Positions 9,324 to 18,145 are shown, counted from the stretch's first letter. The stretch: 35,329 nt of DNA from an uncultured Flaviramulus sp. (GCA_947495125.1 CANLXL010000023.1:1-35329); one strand, 5' to 3'. Notes: a model not told the origin generated them from the letters alone. Translations and numbers: made by a program.

Positions 9324-9920
9324 TTATAACCAGCCGGTAGCAAAAAGGAATAAGGTTAGGGTAATGTCTTTTTGATCTAATAAAAAATTACGGAGGGTCT
9401 CCAGTGCTCTACTCATTTGATTTCGCACGGTGTTTGGAGAAATGCCCAATTCTGTCCCAATGTCTTCATAGCTTTTTCCATCATTTCGTGACATTTCGAA
9501 AATCACACGGCGTTTTGGAGGAAGTAAATTGAGGGCTTCTTCTTTTAGTTCTTCTAACTCGGATTCCCGAATATAACGCTCCGTAAGATTGGCAAATTTT
9601 TGACTGCGATAAAAAATTTCCTCGCGAAGCTTTAAGTTATTAGCGGCTTTTTTGAGGAACTTGATGTTTTGGTTTCGGGTAATCGTAAATAGATAAGATT
9701 TAAAAGAGAGATTGGGGTTAAGGCTTTCTCGTTTCGTCCATATTTTCATAAATACATCCTGAACAATTTCTTCGGCATAGACTTCAGAGCAAACCATGCT
9801 CAAACTGAATTTATAAAGCTGATTTCTGTATTTGTCAAAGATTTTTCGAAATGCAGTTTCACTGCCCGAAATAAGTTCCTTGACCAGGATTTCTTCTTGA
9901 TATGTTTCTTTATGAACCAT
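9324..9920 (-). CDS. ECF RNA polymerase sigma-70 factor, locus 1
   Basis: At 198 residues this is a normal-length extracytoplasmic-function sigma factor. Region 2 includes Tyr-Ala-Glu-Glu-Ile-Val-Gln-Asp-Val-Phe-Met-Lys-Ile-Trp (about residues 47-60). Region 4 includes Leu-Leu-Pro-Pro-Lys-Arg-Arg-Val-Ile-Phe and the helix-turn-helix Gly-Ile-Ser-Pro-Asn-Thr-Val-Arg-Asn-Gln-Met. This resembles the Bacteroides-expansion ECF group that partners FecR and SusC. The C-terminus is unusually hydrophobic (Leu-Phe-Leu-Phe-Ala-Thr-Gly-Trp-Leu). It should direct transcription of the susCD operon when FecR releases it. The start is the ATG at 9920. Confidence 0.95.
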   Translation of the reverse strand: MVHKETYQEEILVKELISGSETAFRKIFDKYRNQLYKFSLSMVCSEVYAEEIVQDVFMKIWTKRESLNPNLSFKSYLFTITRNQNIKFLKKAANNLKLREEIFYRSQKFANLTERYIRESELEELKEEALNLLPPKRRVIFEMSRNDGKSYEDIGTELGISPNTVRNQMSRALETLRNFLLDQKDITLTLFLFATGWL

Positions 9921-10321
9921 ATGCGTTTGAGTTAGTTCCGATGCAAATGCGTCAATAATTTTCGTCCGAAGATTACGGGATTTTAACGCTGAAATCCACG
10001 ACGGAAATGCTTAAGTTCGATCGATGATCGGAGCTAAATTAAAGCAAATCAGTTCAATTGACAAAATCGTTTTGTGTATTCCGGAGGTGATTGAACGGTT
10101 TCGAAATCGTCTAATTCCTTTTAAATATGGTATGTAAACCTTCTTTTGAATATGGTTAAATTTTTTTCGAAAAAATTAATAATTTATTCAACTCGTGAGA
10201 AACTTCTTGAAATATTTCAAAATTTCTTGAATTATATTTAATGCTAACTTGGGTTAGATATTTCTTTTTCCGGGAGACTTTTTATTGGTTCATACAGAAT
10301 CCATTTGATGGCTTTTAAGGA
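9921..10321. other. Gene-free spacer upstream of sigma factor 1
   Basis: This 401-base AT-rich stretch has no convincing open frame on either strand. It holds the 14-base palindrome TTTTTTCGAAAAAA (10162-10175) and the palindrome TTGAAATATTTCAA (10207-10220). I could not identify a convincing TAnnTTTG promoter for the sigma gene in it, though one is expected here. Confidence 0.5.
10207..10220. promoter_or_regulatory. Palindrome TTGAAA-N2-TTTCAA, copy 1
   Basis: A perfect 14-base palindrome in the spacer between the orphan membrane gene and sigma factor 1. The same TTGAAA-N2-TTTCAA form occurs immediately upstream of sigma factor 2 (11659-11672). A shared operator is possible, but the site is AT-rich and could arise by chance. 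Confidence 0.3.
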
Positions 10322-10885
10322 TTAAGAATTCAATACGTGTTTTATGTTTTTTGCTTCATTTAAAAGCATATCCATTTGTTTGTTTGATTCTGTTAGATCA
10401 AAATCCAATCCATGTTCATTGATCTCCTGATGTGCACTTGTTAATACTTCCGAGCTAGAACGGAATCGTTTGACTAAGTTTTTATCCCTTTCGATCGTTT
10501 TACGCTTTACAATACCTAAACCCCATAACAGGTATAGCGCCAGGGAAATTGCGACACAGCTCGGTATAATAATCAAGGTTGCGGCCAGAGCAATCATAAA
10601 ATTAGTGAGTCGATTGTCGAAGATCCCACCGGCGTCGCTGTGATAAGCCTCATGGCAATGGGCAGGGCCATCTACCGGATAAAATGTCGTGTCAATAATG
10701 GTTTCGAAGAGCGACCAGTACCAGGGTACTTTATTATTTTCAAAAGCGTAATGATGATTGTAGTACCCCACGCGCGCAGAGATAGTATTGTCCGGATGAC
10801 CTCCGGCTATGGCATTTCCTAGCTGATCTATAGAAACAAAAAGATGTGAGAAATACTGCCAGATTTTGGTTTTCTGGGTAATCAT
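10322..10885 (-). CDS. Orphan membrane protein of a phage-like type, 187 aa, unknown function
   Basis: I chose the ATG at 10885; the frame is open further upstream only to a TTG at 10933. The N-terminal part contains Ile-Asp-Gln-Leu-Gly-Asn-Ala-Ile-Ala-Gly-Gly-His-Pro-Asp-Asn-Thr-Ile-Ser-Ala-Arg. I associate this pattern with small uncharacterised proteins common in phages and prophages. A strongly hydrophobic stretch at about residues 93-125 gives one or two membrane spans, followed by a charged helical tail with coiled-coil character. It sits alone between two ECF/FecR/Sus loci, on the same strand as both sigma genes. No phage structural or integrase gene is nearby. It may be a relic of a mobile element or a small host protein; I cannot assign a function. 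Confidence 0.65.
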   Translation of the reverse strand: MITQKTKIWQYFSHLFVSIDQLGNAIAGGHPDNTISARVGYYNHHYAFENNKVPWYWSLFETIIDTTFYPVDGPAHCHEAYHSDAGGIFDNRLTNFMIALAATLIIIPSCVAISLALYLLWGLGIVKRKTIERDKNLVKRFRSSSEVLTSAHQEINEHGLDFDLTESNKQMDMLLNEAKNIKHVLNS

Positions 10886-10963
10886 AATAATCTGTTTGAC
10901 GGTTAATGAGCGTTTTGTAGCGATCTCAATCAAGCTGCTATTTGCAAATTCTTAGGAGCGGAG

Positions 10964-11033
10964 AAGTTGCATAAAGATATGAAATTACCAGGTAAAGTTT
11001 TAAATTTCAGGAGGTGATAAATTTATGCAACTT
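10964..11033. repeat. 70-base structured element with 12-base terminal inverted repeats
   Basis: The perfect arms AAGTTGCATAAA (10964-10975) and TTTATGCAACTT (11022-11033) flank a 46-base centre. The centre contains a nested 7-base inverted repeat (TGAAATT/AATTTCA). It also carries AGGAGGTGAT on the plus strand, which is complementary to the 16S rRNA 3' end. On that strand an ATG follows at 11025 and opens a frame of only five codons. The element lies between sigma factor 2 and the orphan membrane gene. It could be a MITE-like relic, a terminator or RNA element, or a leader peptide. Confidence 0.5.
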
Positions 11034-11056
11034 TCATTTTGAAATAACACAAATAC

Positions 11057-11650
11057 TTATAATGCCTGTTTTCTAGAACCAATAACAAGAAATAAGATCT
11101 GTGCAATTTTTTCGCCAAGGCGTTCTCTTAGTTTTTTGAATGCCAGGAGCATTTGAGATTCAACCGTTTTTTGAGAAATATTTAAATGCTCGGATATTTC
11201 AATATAGGTAAGCCCCTCTTTTTTACTCATTAAGAAGATCTCTTTGCATTTAGGTGGGAGTTTTTGAATTTCCTCATTAACCAATTTTATTTTTTCTTCC
11301 GTTAGGTCATCGATGTCTTCCTGTTTAACATGATCCAAAGCTTCAAAATATTCTTTTTCAAAAATAAAAACACGCCCGGAATGTCTCAAATGCGTAATGA
11401 ACTCATTATAGACCGCTCTATAAAGGTAGTTTTTAAAGTTTTTAATTTCGGGCAGATGCTTTCTTCGTTCCCAAATAGAAACAAAAACATTTTGAACAAT
11501 ATCTTTTGCAATGTCATGGTCATTCGATAAATTATAAGCATATACACAAAGCTTGTGATGATAGCTATCGATAAGGTATTCAAAAGAACCGGCATGGCTT
11601 TTTTTTAAGGCAGATAAGATATTTTGGTCTTTTGAAAAATCAAATTTCAT
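11057..11650 (-). CDS. ECF RNA polymerase sigma-70 factor, locus 2
   Basis: The 197 residues carry sigma region 2 (Asp-Ile-Ala-Lys-Asp-Ile-Val-Gln-Asn-Val-Phe-Val-Ser-Ile-Trp, about 45-60). Region 4 has Leu-Pro-Pro-Lys-Cys-Lys-Glu-Ile-Phe and the helix-turn-helix Asn-Ile-Ser-Gln-Lys-Thr-Val-Glu-Ser-Gln-Met. It belongs to the same broad group as sigma factor 1 but is clearly a separate paralogue. It is divergent from the second fecR, with 97 bases between the two starts, so both promoters must lie in that short interval. Its likely target is the fecR-susC-susD-tlpA-peptidase operon, or the susC promoter inside it. In locus 1, by contrast, the sigma gene is co-directional with its targets. Confidence 0.94.
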   Translation of the reverse strand: MKFDFSKDQNILSALKKSHAGSFEYLIDSYHHKLCVYAYNLSNDHDIAKDIVQNVFVSIWERRKHLPEIKNFKNYLYRAVYNEFITHLRHSGRVFIFEKEYFEALDHVKQEDIDDLTEEKIKLVNEEIQKLPPKCKEIFLMSKKEGLTYIEISEHLNISQKTVESQMLLAFKKLRERLGEKIAQILFLVIGSRKQAL

Positions 11651-11658
11651 AATAGAAA

Positions 11659-11672
11659 TTGAAAAATTTCAA
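11659..11672. promoter_or_regulatory. Palindrome TTGAAA-N2-TTTCAA, copy 2
   Basis: The site lies 9-22 bases upstream of the sigma factor 2 start, inside the divergent sigma/fecR promoter interval, so position favours a regulatory role. It matches copy 1 (10207-10220) in form. Confidence 0.35.
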
Positions 11673-11747
11673 GCAATTTATTAAAAAAACAAGAATTAAT
11701 TAAGGGTATAGTATCTTTTATGTTTCATTATAGAAAGAAACGTCAGA

Positions 11748-12899
11748 ATGAATTTGCAAAACGCAGAAAATATTATAGTTAAATATTTTTCACGATCGGC
11801 TTCGGCTCGCGAGTTGGAACAACTCGCTATGTGGTTGAATAAAGAGGAAAACAAAACACATTTCAAAGATTATGTAAAGCTGAATTATTATATAGATTAT
11901 AATGTTCTGGACTTCGAGTTAATTCAGGAAAAGAAAAAAATATTACGAAGAGCAAAGGTTAAAAGAACCGGGATTTCAGGAATTAGATATAGTAGCATAT
12001 ACAAATATGCCGCAGTTTTAGTCGTGTTTTTGGCCATAGGATATTACTTTTTGACGTCTAAGAACCTGGTGGACGATATTCCCATAATTGTGAATAATGA
12101 TATTAAAACAGGTACAGATAAAGCCACCTTGACTCTTGACGATGGGACGGATATCATTTTAGAAAAAGGACAATTCTACACCGATAATAATCTGACTAGC
12201 GATGGAGAATCATTGGTATATAAGGCACTGGCTAAAATGAATCCTGCGTATAATTATTTGACGATTCCCAGAGGTGGACAATATTTATTAAAGCTTTCAG
12301 ACGGGACTCAGGTTTGGTTAAATTCAGAATCTAAGCTTAAATATCCCGTAAGCTTTGTGGATGGTCAAGCCAGACAGGTGGAGCTGATTTATGGAGAGGC
12401 TTATTTTGACGTGTCTCCAAGTACAGAACATAAAGGAGCTGCATTTCGTGTGATAAATGCATCGCAAAATGTAGAAGTTTTGGGAACAGAATTTAACATA
12501 AAGGCTTATAGTGATGAGGCGAATATCTATACTATTTTGGTTGAAGGTAAAATTGCCGTGAGCAATGCAAATGTCAATCAAATACTTAAGCCAGGCGAAC
12601 AATTTAACCTGAATATCACCAATAGGGAAACATCTGTTAATCAAGTAGATGTATATAGAGAGACCTCCTGGCGAAAGGGGATATTTAGTTTCAGGCATAA
12701 ACCGTTAAAGGAGATCATGAAAGTCCTATCCCGTTGGTATGATATGGATGTAATTTTTCTAAATAAAGCCCTGGAAAATGAAAAATTTATAGGAACATTA
12801 AGTAAAGATCAGGATATAGAAATCATCCTGTCCGCAATAAAAAACACGAATATTATTAATACTTACGAGATTAATAATAAAACTGTGATCATCAGATAA
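11748..12899 (+). CDS. FecR-family anti-sigma factor, locus 2
   Basis: The 383 residues have a cytoplasmic N-terminal region, a transmembrane helix at about 85-105 and a periplasmic FecR domain. The latter contains Pro-Arg-Gly-Gly-Gln-Tyr-Leu-Leu-Lys-Leu-Ser-Asp-Gly-Thr and Val-Leu-Gly-Thr-Glu-Phe-Asn-Ile. A C-terminal DUF4974-like domain (from about 310) ends in Thr-Val-Ile-Ile-Arg. By family knowledge it holds sigma factor 2 until the SusC STN domain signals substrate. It is the first gene of the rightward run, with a 175-base leader region between it and susC. The start is the ATG at 11748. Confidence 0.94.
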   Translation: MNLQNAENIIVKYFSRSASARELEQLAMWLNKEENKTHFKDYVKLNYYIDYNVLDFELIQEKKKILRRAKVKRTGISGIRYSSIYKYAAVLVVFLAIGYYFLTSKNLVDDIPIIVNNDIKTGTDKATLTLDDGTDIILEKGQFYTDNNLTSDGESLVYKALAKMNPAYNYLTIPRGGQYLLKLSDGTQVWLNSESKLKYPVSFVDGQARQVELIYGEAYFDVSPSTEHKGAAFRVINASQNVEVLGTEFNIKAYSDEANIYTILVEGKIAVSNANVNQILKPGEQFNLNITNRETSVNQVDVYRETSWRKGIFSFRHKPLKEIMKVLSRWYDMDVIFLNKALENEKFIGTLSKDQDIEIILSAIKNTNIINTYEINNKTVIIR

Positions 12900-12983
12900 T
12901 TATTAACCAAAACTGACAACTATGAAACAACATTAACGATGCTTATTCATAAAGAATAACCCCTTGATTATTCAATACAAAAA

Positions 12984-13024
12984 GGAGGAAGTAGCTTTTA
13001 CCTGGACAGTACACTACATCCCCC
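12984..13024 (+). promoter_or_regulatory. Imperfect hairpin in the leader of susC, locus 2
   Basis: The arms 12984-12994 and 13014-13024 pair at 9 of 11 positions across a 19-base loop. The end of the hairpin is 50 bases upstream of the susC ATG. This placement mirrors the perfect inverted repeat before susC of locus 1, which supports a shared leader function. The sequences themselves differ. Confidence 0.4.
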
Positions 13025-13074
13025 AAAAGATATTATTAATTAATTATTGAAACTAACTAATAACAAGTAAATTT

Positions 13075-16000
13075 ATGGAAATTAAATTAATTAAAAAGGC
13101 TTTCTTCCCAAGAAAAAGCTTCTTAACTCTCATCATGCGTACATTTATATTTTTGATTAGTACCGCGCTTTTTAGTTTAGCACCGAAGCACGTCTTTACA
13201 CAGAATACCAAAGTTGTTATTGCAGAAGACAAACTTGTATCTATTGACGAAGTATTTGATATTATTGATGAACAAACCGATTACCGATTCATTTATCATG
13301 AAGATTTGTTTAAAAACTACCCTAAAGTTCAGCTTAAAAAAGGAGCTATAAGGGTAAACAAATTATTGAATAAAAGTTTGTTACTAAACGATTTTAACGT
13401 TATAGTAACCGCTAACAATACCATTCTTGTTAAGAAGAGGAGCAAAGGAGATAAGCGACTTCAGAAACAAATAAAAGGACGAGTAACAGATCAAAACGAT
13501 AACCCGTTATATGGTGCAACCGTTTTGGTAAAAGGAACAAATACAGGAACGTTAACCGATTTTGACGGGGGCTATGCCTTAAGCGTTCCTAGTTCAGACC
13601 ATGTTCTGGTGTTTAAGTTTTTAGGATATGAAACTCAAGAGATAACGGTAGGAAACCAGACTATTATTGATGTTAAGTTAATGGAATCCGCCAGTGAACT
13701 TGAAGAAGTGGTACTCACAGGATATCAAAAAATTGAAAAATCTAGAACCACGGGTTCATTTGCAACCGTATCGAATAAAACAATTGATAATATTCAGACC
13801 TTAAACATTTTTGATCGTTTAGAAGGTCAGGTTCCAGGTCTTGTTTTTGTAGACGGACAGCCTATCATCAGAGGGGTTTCAACCTTTAGAGATGACGAAA
13901 ACAACTCTCTTTTTGGGAGAAACAACAGGGTAAACTCACCTTTAATCGTTCTGGACAATCATCCTATAGAAGCAGAGTTTTTTGAAACCATTAATGCTGA
14001 TGATATTGAATCGGTTACCTTTTTGAAAGATGCTGCGGCCTCTTCTATTTGGGGAGCCCGTGCAGCCAACGGTGTTATTGTATTAAAAAGTAAAAGAACA
14101 AAGACTTTAAGTACTCCGATGAATATAAACTTTTCAACCAGTTTATCCTTTGAAAAACGACCGGATATTACCCAGGCGAATGCATCTACGGCGATGTTAC
14201 TGGAGCTTCAAAATTACCAGGCTGAAAACGGATTAGCATTATCCAATGCCGGTAACGGACCTATTGTTCCGGTGGGATTGGATACCTATAGAAAATTCTA
14301 TAGCGGAGAGATTACGGCTGCACAACGTGATGCCGTAATTAACCAATTGCAGAATAACGATTTACGTAAAGAATTCAATAGGTTGTTCTTAAGATCGCCC
14401 ATTCGAAAACGGTATAATCTCTCAGCATCCGGTAGTGGTGAAAAAAACGCATATTTCTTTTCGGCGAGTTACAATGATATCCTATCCAACACGATTGGGG
14501 AGTCAGACAGACGGTTAAATCTGAATGCCAGCAACACCTTTTTTATTTCTCCTAAACTGAAGTTTACCACTGCCATGAATCTTTATTTACAACGCGAGAA
14601 GTTAAATGGATACGGCCCGGCTACAGTTAGAAATTATGAGCAGTACGACCGTGTGCTTGACGATAACGGTAATCCCATATTAAGAGATCTGTATAATTTT
14701 GATGATATTTTAGGTATCAGCGGCCTCAACCGTGAAGACTTTCCTTATGATTGGCGTTTTAATCTACTCGAAAATAGAGATGAATTGGATAATACCAATA
14801 AAGAAACGGCCTATAGAGTCAATGCAACTTTAGAGTATGCCCTTACCGATTATTTGAATGTGGTGACCAACTACCAATATAATCAGTCGAGAGTACTTAG
14901 AAAACAACTTTATGGTGAAGAGAGTTATTTTACTCGAAATTTGGTTAATTCTTATACGAATCTTAATAATGGAAGCATTGTAAATAATATTCCTTTGGGG
15001 GCTATTTTAGATGAAACCAATGTCGATTTTAGATCTCAAACCTTTAATGGACAATTAAATTTCAGTAAGGTTTTTGGGGATCATGATATTACATTTTTGG
15101 GAGGTGCTGAAATAAGACAGTTGATTTCAGAATACTCAGATAATCGGAAATATGGTTTTAATGAAAGATCATTAAATACCCAGCTGATTGATTATGTGTC
15201 TCGTTTTTCAAGGGCAAATTCAAGGTTTGGCTTATCTCAGATTCCGTCTCTACAACGCATCCTTTTTGAGGAGAATCGATTTATATCTACCTATTTTAAT
15301 GCCGGATACAACTATAAAAGGAAGTATCGTTTATCAGGGAGTTACCGTCTCGATGATTCTAACTTGTTTGGAGCTGCACCCGAATACAGGAACATTCCTT
15401 TATGGTCTATTGGTGCGGCCTGGGAAATTACCAATGAGGACTTTTTTAACAGTGAGTTTGTAGACCGGCTTGTACTAAGAGCGACTCGGGGAACGGGTGG
15501 AAATATAGACCGAAGTACCAGTCCCTTAACCGTATTGCAGACCGGGGTCAACTTTTCTAAGTTTGGTTTAAGAGACGATTATGCAGCACTTCGTAATCCG
15601 CCCAATCCAACCCTCCGATGGGAAAGAACCACAACATTAAACTTAGGTTTGGATTTTTCACTGTTCAAGAATCGTGTATTCGGATCGGTAGAATATTATA
15701 AACGACTAAGTGACGATTTGTTGTCGCAAACGGATTTTAATCCGACTTACGGAATCACAAGTGCCTTATACAATGTGGCGGCGATGACTAACAAAGGTGT
15801 GGATGTGAGTCTCAATGCGCAATGGTTCAAAGGAGATTTTAAATGGTTGACTACAATCAATTATAGTATTAATAAGAACCGGGTAGAATCGGTTAATTTT
15901 GACAATAGTGATTTCTTTTCATATCTAAGTGCCGAACCCAGAGTCGGAAAACCTTTTAATCACATTTATACCTATAATTGGGCCGGACTATCGGATGTAG

Positions 16001-16602
16001 GTGCCGGGCAAGCATTTGATAGCCAGGGAAATATTATTGGTCCTGAGGATACCTACCAATTTGTATCGGAAGACCTGATCTATTCCGGGGAAACAACGCC
16101 GAGAATATATGGAGGGTTTGTTAACACCATATCTTATAAAAACTTTAGTTTTTCGAGTACGCTAACCTATAAGTTTGGGCACAAATTCCTCAGAAATGCT
16201 ACTTTTCTGTCCAATGCAGGTTTCTTAAACAGTACCCCAAATTATCTTCCCAAACAGATTGAAGATCAATGGAGGCAGGCGGGAGATGAGAATATCACAG
16301 ACGTGCCAAATCAGTTTATCACAAGTATAAATAGTACAGGTAACGGCTTCTACAATAGTGGGAATCATCAAGTACTGGATGCTTCACATATTAGATTGAC
16401 TCAATTTAGCCTGTCTTATAACATGCCTGAGAAAGTCCTGAGAAATACATTCTTCAAAAACATACGTTTTGATTTTCAAGGTCGGAATTTGGGCGTCATA
16501 GTGTTTAATGATGAGGGTATAGATCCCGAAAATAATCTTTATGGCATAAATTATATGCCTAATGTACCGGAGTTTACGTTTACTATAAATGCTAATTTTT
16601 AA
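13075..16602 (+). CDS. SusC/RagA-family TonB-dependent outer-membrane transporter with STN domain, locus 2
   Basis: The 1175 residues start with a signal peptide region ending near residue 43. They continue with an STN domain (about 45-122), a carboxypeptidase-regulatory-like domain (Gly-Arg-Val-Thr-Asp-Gln...Asp-Phe-Asp-Gly-Gly-Tyr, about 136-205) and a TonB-box-like Glu-Glu-Val-Val-Leu-Thr-Gly-Tyr. The plug contains Asp-Ala-Ala-Ala-Ser-Ser-Ile-Trp-Gly-Ala-Arg-Ala, and a long barrel ends in Phe-Thr-Ile-Asn-Ala-Asn-Phe, with the terminal aromatic expected of outer-membrane barrels. Locus 1 has Ala-Ala-Ile-Tyr-Gly-Ala-Arg-Ala at the plug position, so the two belong to different SusC subgroups. 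The STN domain fits control through the adjacent FecR/ECF pair. The neighbouring peptidase and TlpA genes hint at a peptide-like rather than a simple glycan cargo, but this is inference. Confidence 0.94.
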   Translation: MEIKLIKKAFFPRKSFLTLIMRTFIFLISTALFSLAPKHVFTQNTKVVIAEDKLVSIDEVFDIIDEQTDYRFIYHEDLFKNYPKVQLKKGAIRVNKLLNKSLLLNDFNVIVTANNTILVKKRSKGDKRLQKQIKGRVTDQNDNPLYGATVLVKGTNTGTLTDFDGGYALSVPSSDHVLVFKFLGYETQEITVGNQTIIDVKLMESASELEEVVLTGYQKIEKSRTTGSFATVSNKTIDNIQTLNIFDRLEGQVPGLVFVDGQPIIRGVSTFRDDENNSLFGRNNRVNSPLIVLDNHPIEAEFFETINADDIESVTFLKDAAASSIWGARAANGVIVLKSKRTKTLSTPMNINFSTSLSFEKRPDITQANASTAMLLELQNYQAENGLALSNAGNGPIVPVGLDTYRKFYSGEITAAQRDAVINQLQNNDLRKEFNRLFLRSPIRKRYNLSASGSGEKNAYFFSASYNDILSNTIGESDRRLNLNASNTFFISPKLKFTTAMNLYLQREKLNGYGPATVRNYEQYDRVLDDNGNPILRDLYNFDDILGISGLNREDFPYDWRFNLLENRDELDNTNKETAYRVNATLEYALTDYLNVVTNYQYNQSRVLRKQLYGEESYFTRNLVNSYTNLNNGSIVNNIPLGAILDETNVDFRSQTFNGQLNFSKVFGDHDITFLGGAEIRQLISEYSDNRKYGFNERSLNTQLIDYVSRFSRANSRFGLSQIPSLQRILFEENRFISTYFNAGYNYKRKYRLSGSYRLDDSNLFGAAPEYRNIPLWSIGAAWEITNEDFFNSEFVDRLVLRATRGTGGNIDRSTSPLTVLQTGVNFSKFGLRDDYAALRNPPNPTLRWERTTTLNLGLDFSLFKNRVFGSVEYYKRLSDDLLSQTDFNPTYGITSALYNVAAMTNKGVDVSLNAQWFKGDFKWLTTINYSINKNRVESVNFDNSDFFSYLSAEPRVGKPFNHIYTYNWAGLSDVGAGQAFDSQGNIIGPEDTYQFVSEDLIYSGETTPRIYGGFVNTISYKNFSFSSTLTYKFGHKFLRNATFLSNAGFLNSTPNYLPKQIEDQWRQAGDENITDVPNQFITSINSTGNGFYNSGNHQVLDASHIRLTQFSLSYNMPEKVLRNTFFKNIRFDFQGRNLGVIVFNDEGIDPENNLYGINYMPNVPEFTFTINANF

Positions 16603-16637
16603 ATAATGAATATTGTGAAATGAGCCATAACAATTAA

Positions 16638-16649
16638 GTTGATATCAAC
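16638..16649. promoter_or_regulatory. 12-base perfect palindrome between susC and susD, locus 2
   Basis: GTTGATATCAAC is a perfect palindrome in the 103-base gap between susC and susD. That gap is wide compared with the 12 bases in locus 1. It could be a protein-binding site or chance. Confidence 0.2.
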
Positions 16650-16705
16650 CGAGATGTTCCATGGCAAATTCCATTTGACATATAAAAAACAATAAAAAAG
16701 AACAA

Positions 16706-18121
16706 ATGAAAATATATATATACTTAATGGTTTTAGCTGGAGGTTTATGTTTGCTTTCCTGCGATAGGGACGAGTTTTTAGATATAACCCCTAAAGGATT
16801 AATTATTCCCACCAAAGCTTCAGATTATAGATTGATGTTGGATCAGGTGGATTCACAAGGAGCGTCCGTCGGTTTTTATAACAGTATCGATGATGACACT
16901 TACCTGTCTGATGAGCTTAAGATCACCGATGATGACGCCTTGGTTGGGCCGACCAGGTATTCTGAAAACGATATTAATAATTACCTATGGAAGGACAACA
17001 GCGTCATTAACCCTGAACAAAATGATTTGGATTGGAACCGTATGTACAATCAAATTTTTAACAGTAATGTTATTATTAATGGTTTGGTTGATGCAGAAGG
17101 AACTGAAGCCGAAATTGCCCAACTGGATGCCGAAGCCAGAGTACATAGAGCATATGCCTATTTGTTATTGGTAAATATGTATGCCAGGCATTACGATCCA
17201 ACAACGGCAGATAGTGACTTAGGCGTTCCACTGCGAGACGACGAACGCTTAGACGGCTCTTTGGTAAGAGCTACGGTTCAAGAGACTTATGACTTTATTC
17301 TTAACGACCTTTCCGAATCGTTTATTAATGTCTTGCCAGATGTTTCCGATAAAAAAATCAGGCCTTCTAAAGCATCGGCCTATGCGGTTTTAGCAAGGAC
17401 ATATTTGTATATGGGCAATTTTGATTTAGCTCTGGATTTTGCCGATCGCTCTTTAGGATTGTACAATGCGGTCACCGATTTAACAACATTGCCGGGGTCA
17501 CCTTTTAGTTTTTTGTCTCCCGATTTGGTTGACCTACCGGCCTATCATGAGACGGCAGAATTATTACTGGCCAAAGGTAGAGTGTCTGTTAGCTTTAAAC
17601 CTCAAGAACTTTCCGATGCTTTTTTAGCGCTCTTCGAACTGACCAATGACGTCCGATATAAAGGCATCTTCGCCAGAGATTTTGTGCCGCCTTTCCAAAT
17701 CGTAGTGGCCTATGATGGGCAACTTGAGGCAGGGCTTCGATTAACCGGACCTACAGTACCAGAGATGATGCTCACTAAGGCAGAATGCCTGGCAAGAAAC
17801 GGCAACATTACCGGTGCCATCGATCTGTTAAACGAATTAAGAGTTTATAGGTTGACTACACCAACAGATTTGTCTTATCCTGCTACGGCAGATGAAGCCC
17901 TAACCATAGTAAAAGAAGAGCGGGCCAGAGAGTTTATACTAAAAGGACATCGTTGGTTTGATATCAAGCGCTACAATGCTTACGACAATGCCAATATAAC
18001 CCTTACCAAAAGCTATAAAGGAGAAACTGTAAGCCTGCCCCCCGGGGATAACCGCTGGGTAAGACCCATTAACCGAAAGCTTAATGAAATGAATCCGGAG
18101 TTGGAACTGAATCCACAATAG
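16706..18121 (+). CDS. SusD/RagB-family outer-membrane lipoprotein, locus 2 (short form)
   Basis: The 471 residues begin with a lipoprotein signal ending in Leu-Leu-Ser-Cys (Cys19), followed by Asp-Arg-Asp-Glu-Phe-Leu-Asp-Ile, the standard start of SusD-family proteins. TPR-like helices include Ala-Arg-Val-His-Arg-Ala-Tyr-Ala-Tyr-Leu-Leu-Leu-Val-Asn-Met-Tyr-Ala. The C-terminus carries Glu-Glu-Arg-Ala-Arg-Glu-Phe-Ile-Leu-Lys-Gly-His-Arg-Trp-Phe-Asp-Ile-Lys-Arg, the family signature. It is over 100 residues shorter than the locus 1 copy, which suggests a smaller ligand-binding insert domain and a different ligand. It is the surface-exposed partner of the upstream SusC. Confidence 0.93.
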   Translation: MKIYIYLMVLAGGLCLLSCDRDEFLDITPKGLIIPTKASDYRLMLDQVDSQGASVGFYNSIDDDTYLSDELKITDDDALVGPTRYSENDINNYLWKDNSVINPEQNDLDWNRMYNQIFNSNVIINGLVDAEGTEAEIAQLDAEARVHRAYAYLLLVNMYARHYDPTTADSDLGVPLRDDERLDGSLVRATVQETYDFILNDLSESFINVLPDVSDKKIRPSKASAYAVLARTYLYMGNFDLALDFADRSLGLYNAVTDLTTLPGSPFSFLSPDLVDLPAYHETAELLLAKGRVSVSFKPQELSDAFLALFELTNDVRYKGIFARDFVPPFQIVVAYDGQLEAGLRLTGPTVPEMMLTKAECLARNGNITGAIDLLNELRVYRLTTPTDLSYPATADEALTIVKEERAREFILKGHRWFDIKRYNAYDNANITLTKSYKGETVSLPPGDNRWVRPINRKLNEMNPELELNPQ

Positions 18122-18145
18122 GGTATAATAATTTAATACTACAAT

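Noticed and set aside
10162-10175. A/T palindrome TTTTTTCGAAAAAA as a terminator
   Set aside because: It has almost no GC pairing and is not close to a gene end, so it is likely chance in AT-rich DNA.
10886-10933. TTG start for the orphan membrane protein
   Set aside because: An ATG at 10885 begins the recognisable part; the 16 extra residues show no family feature.
12921-12935. Tiny leader peptide of four codons after fecR of locus 2
   Set aside because: Start and stop are present, but there is no supporting ribosome site or attenuator logic.
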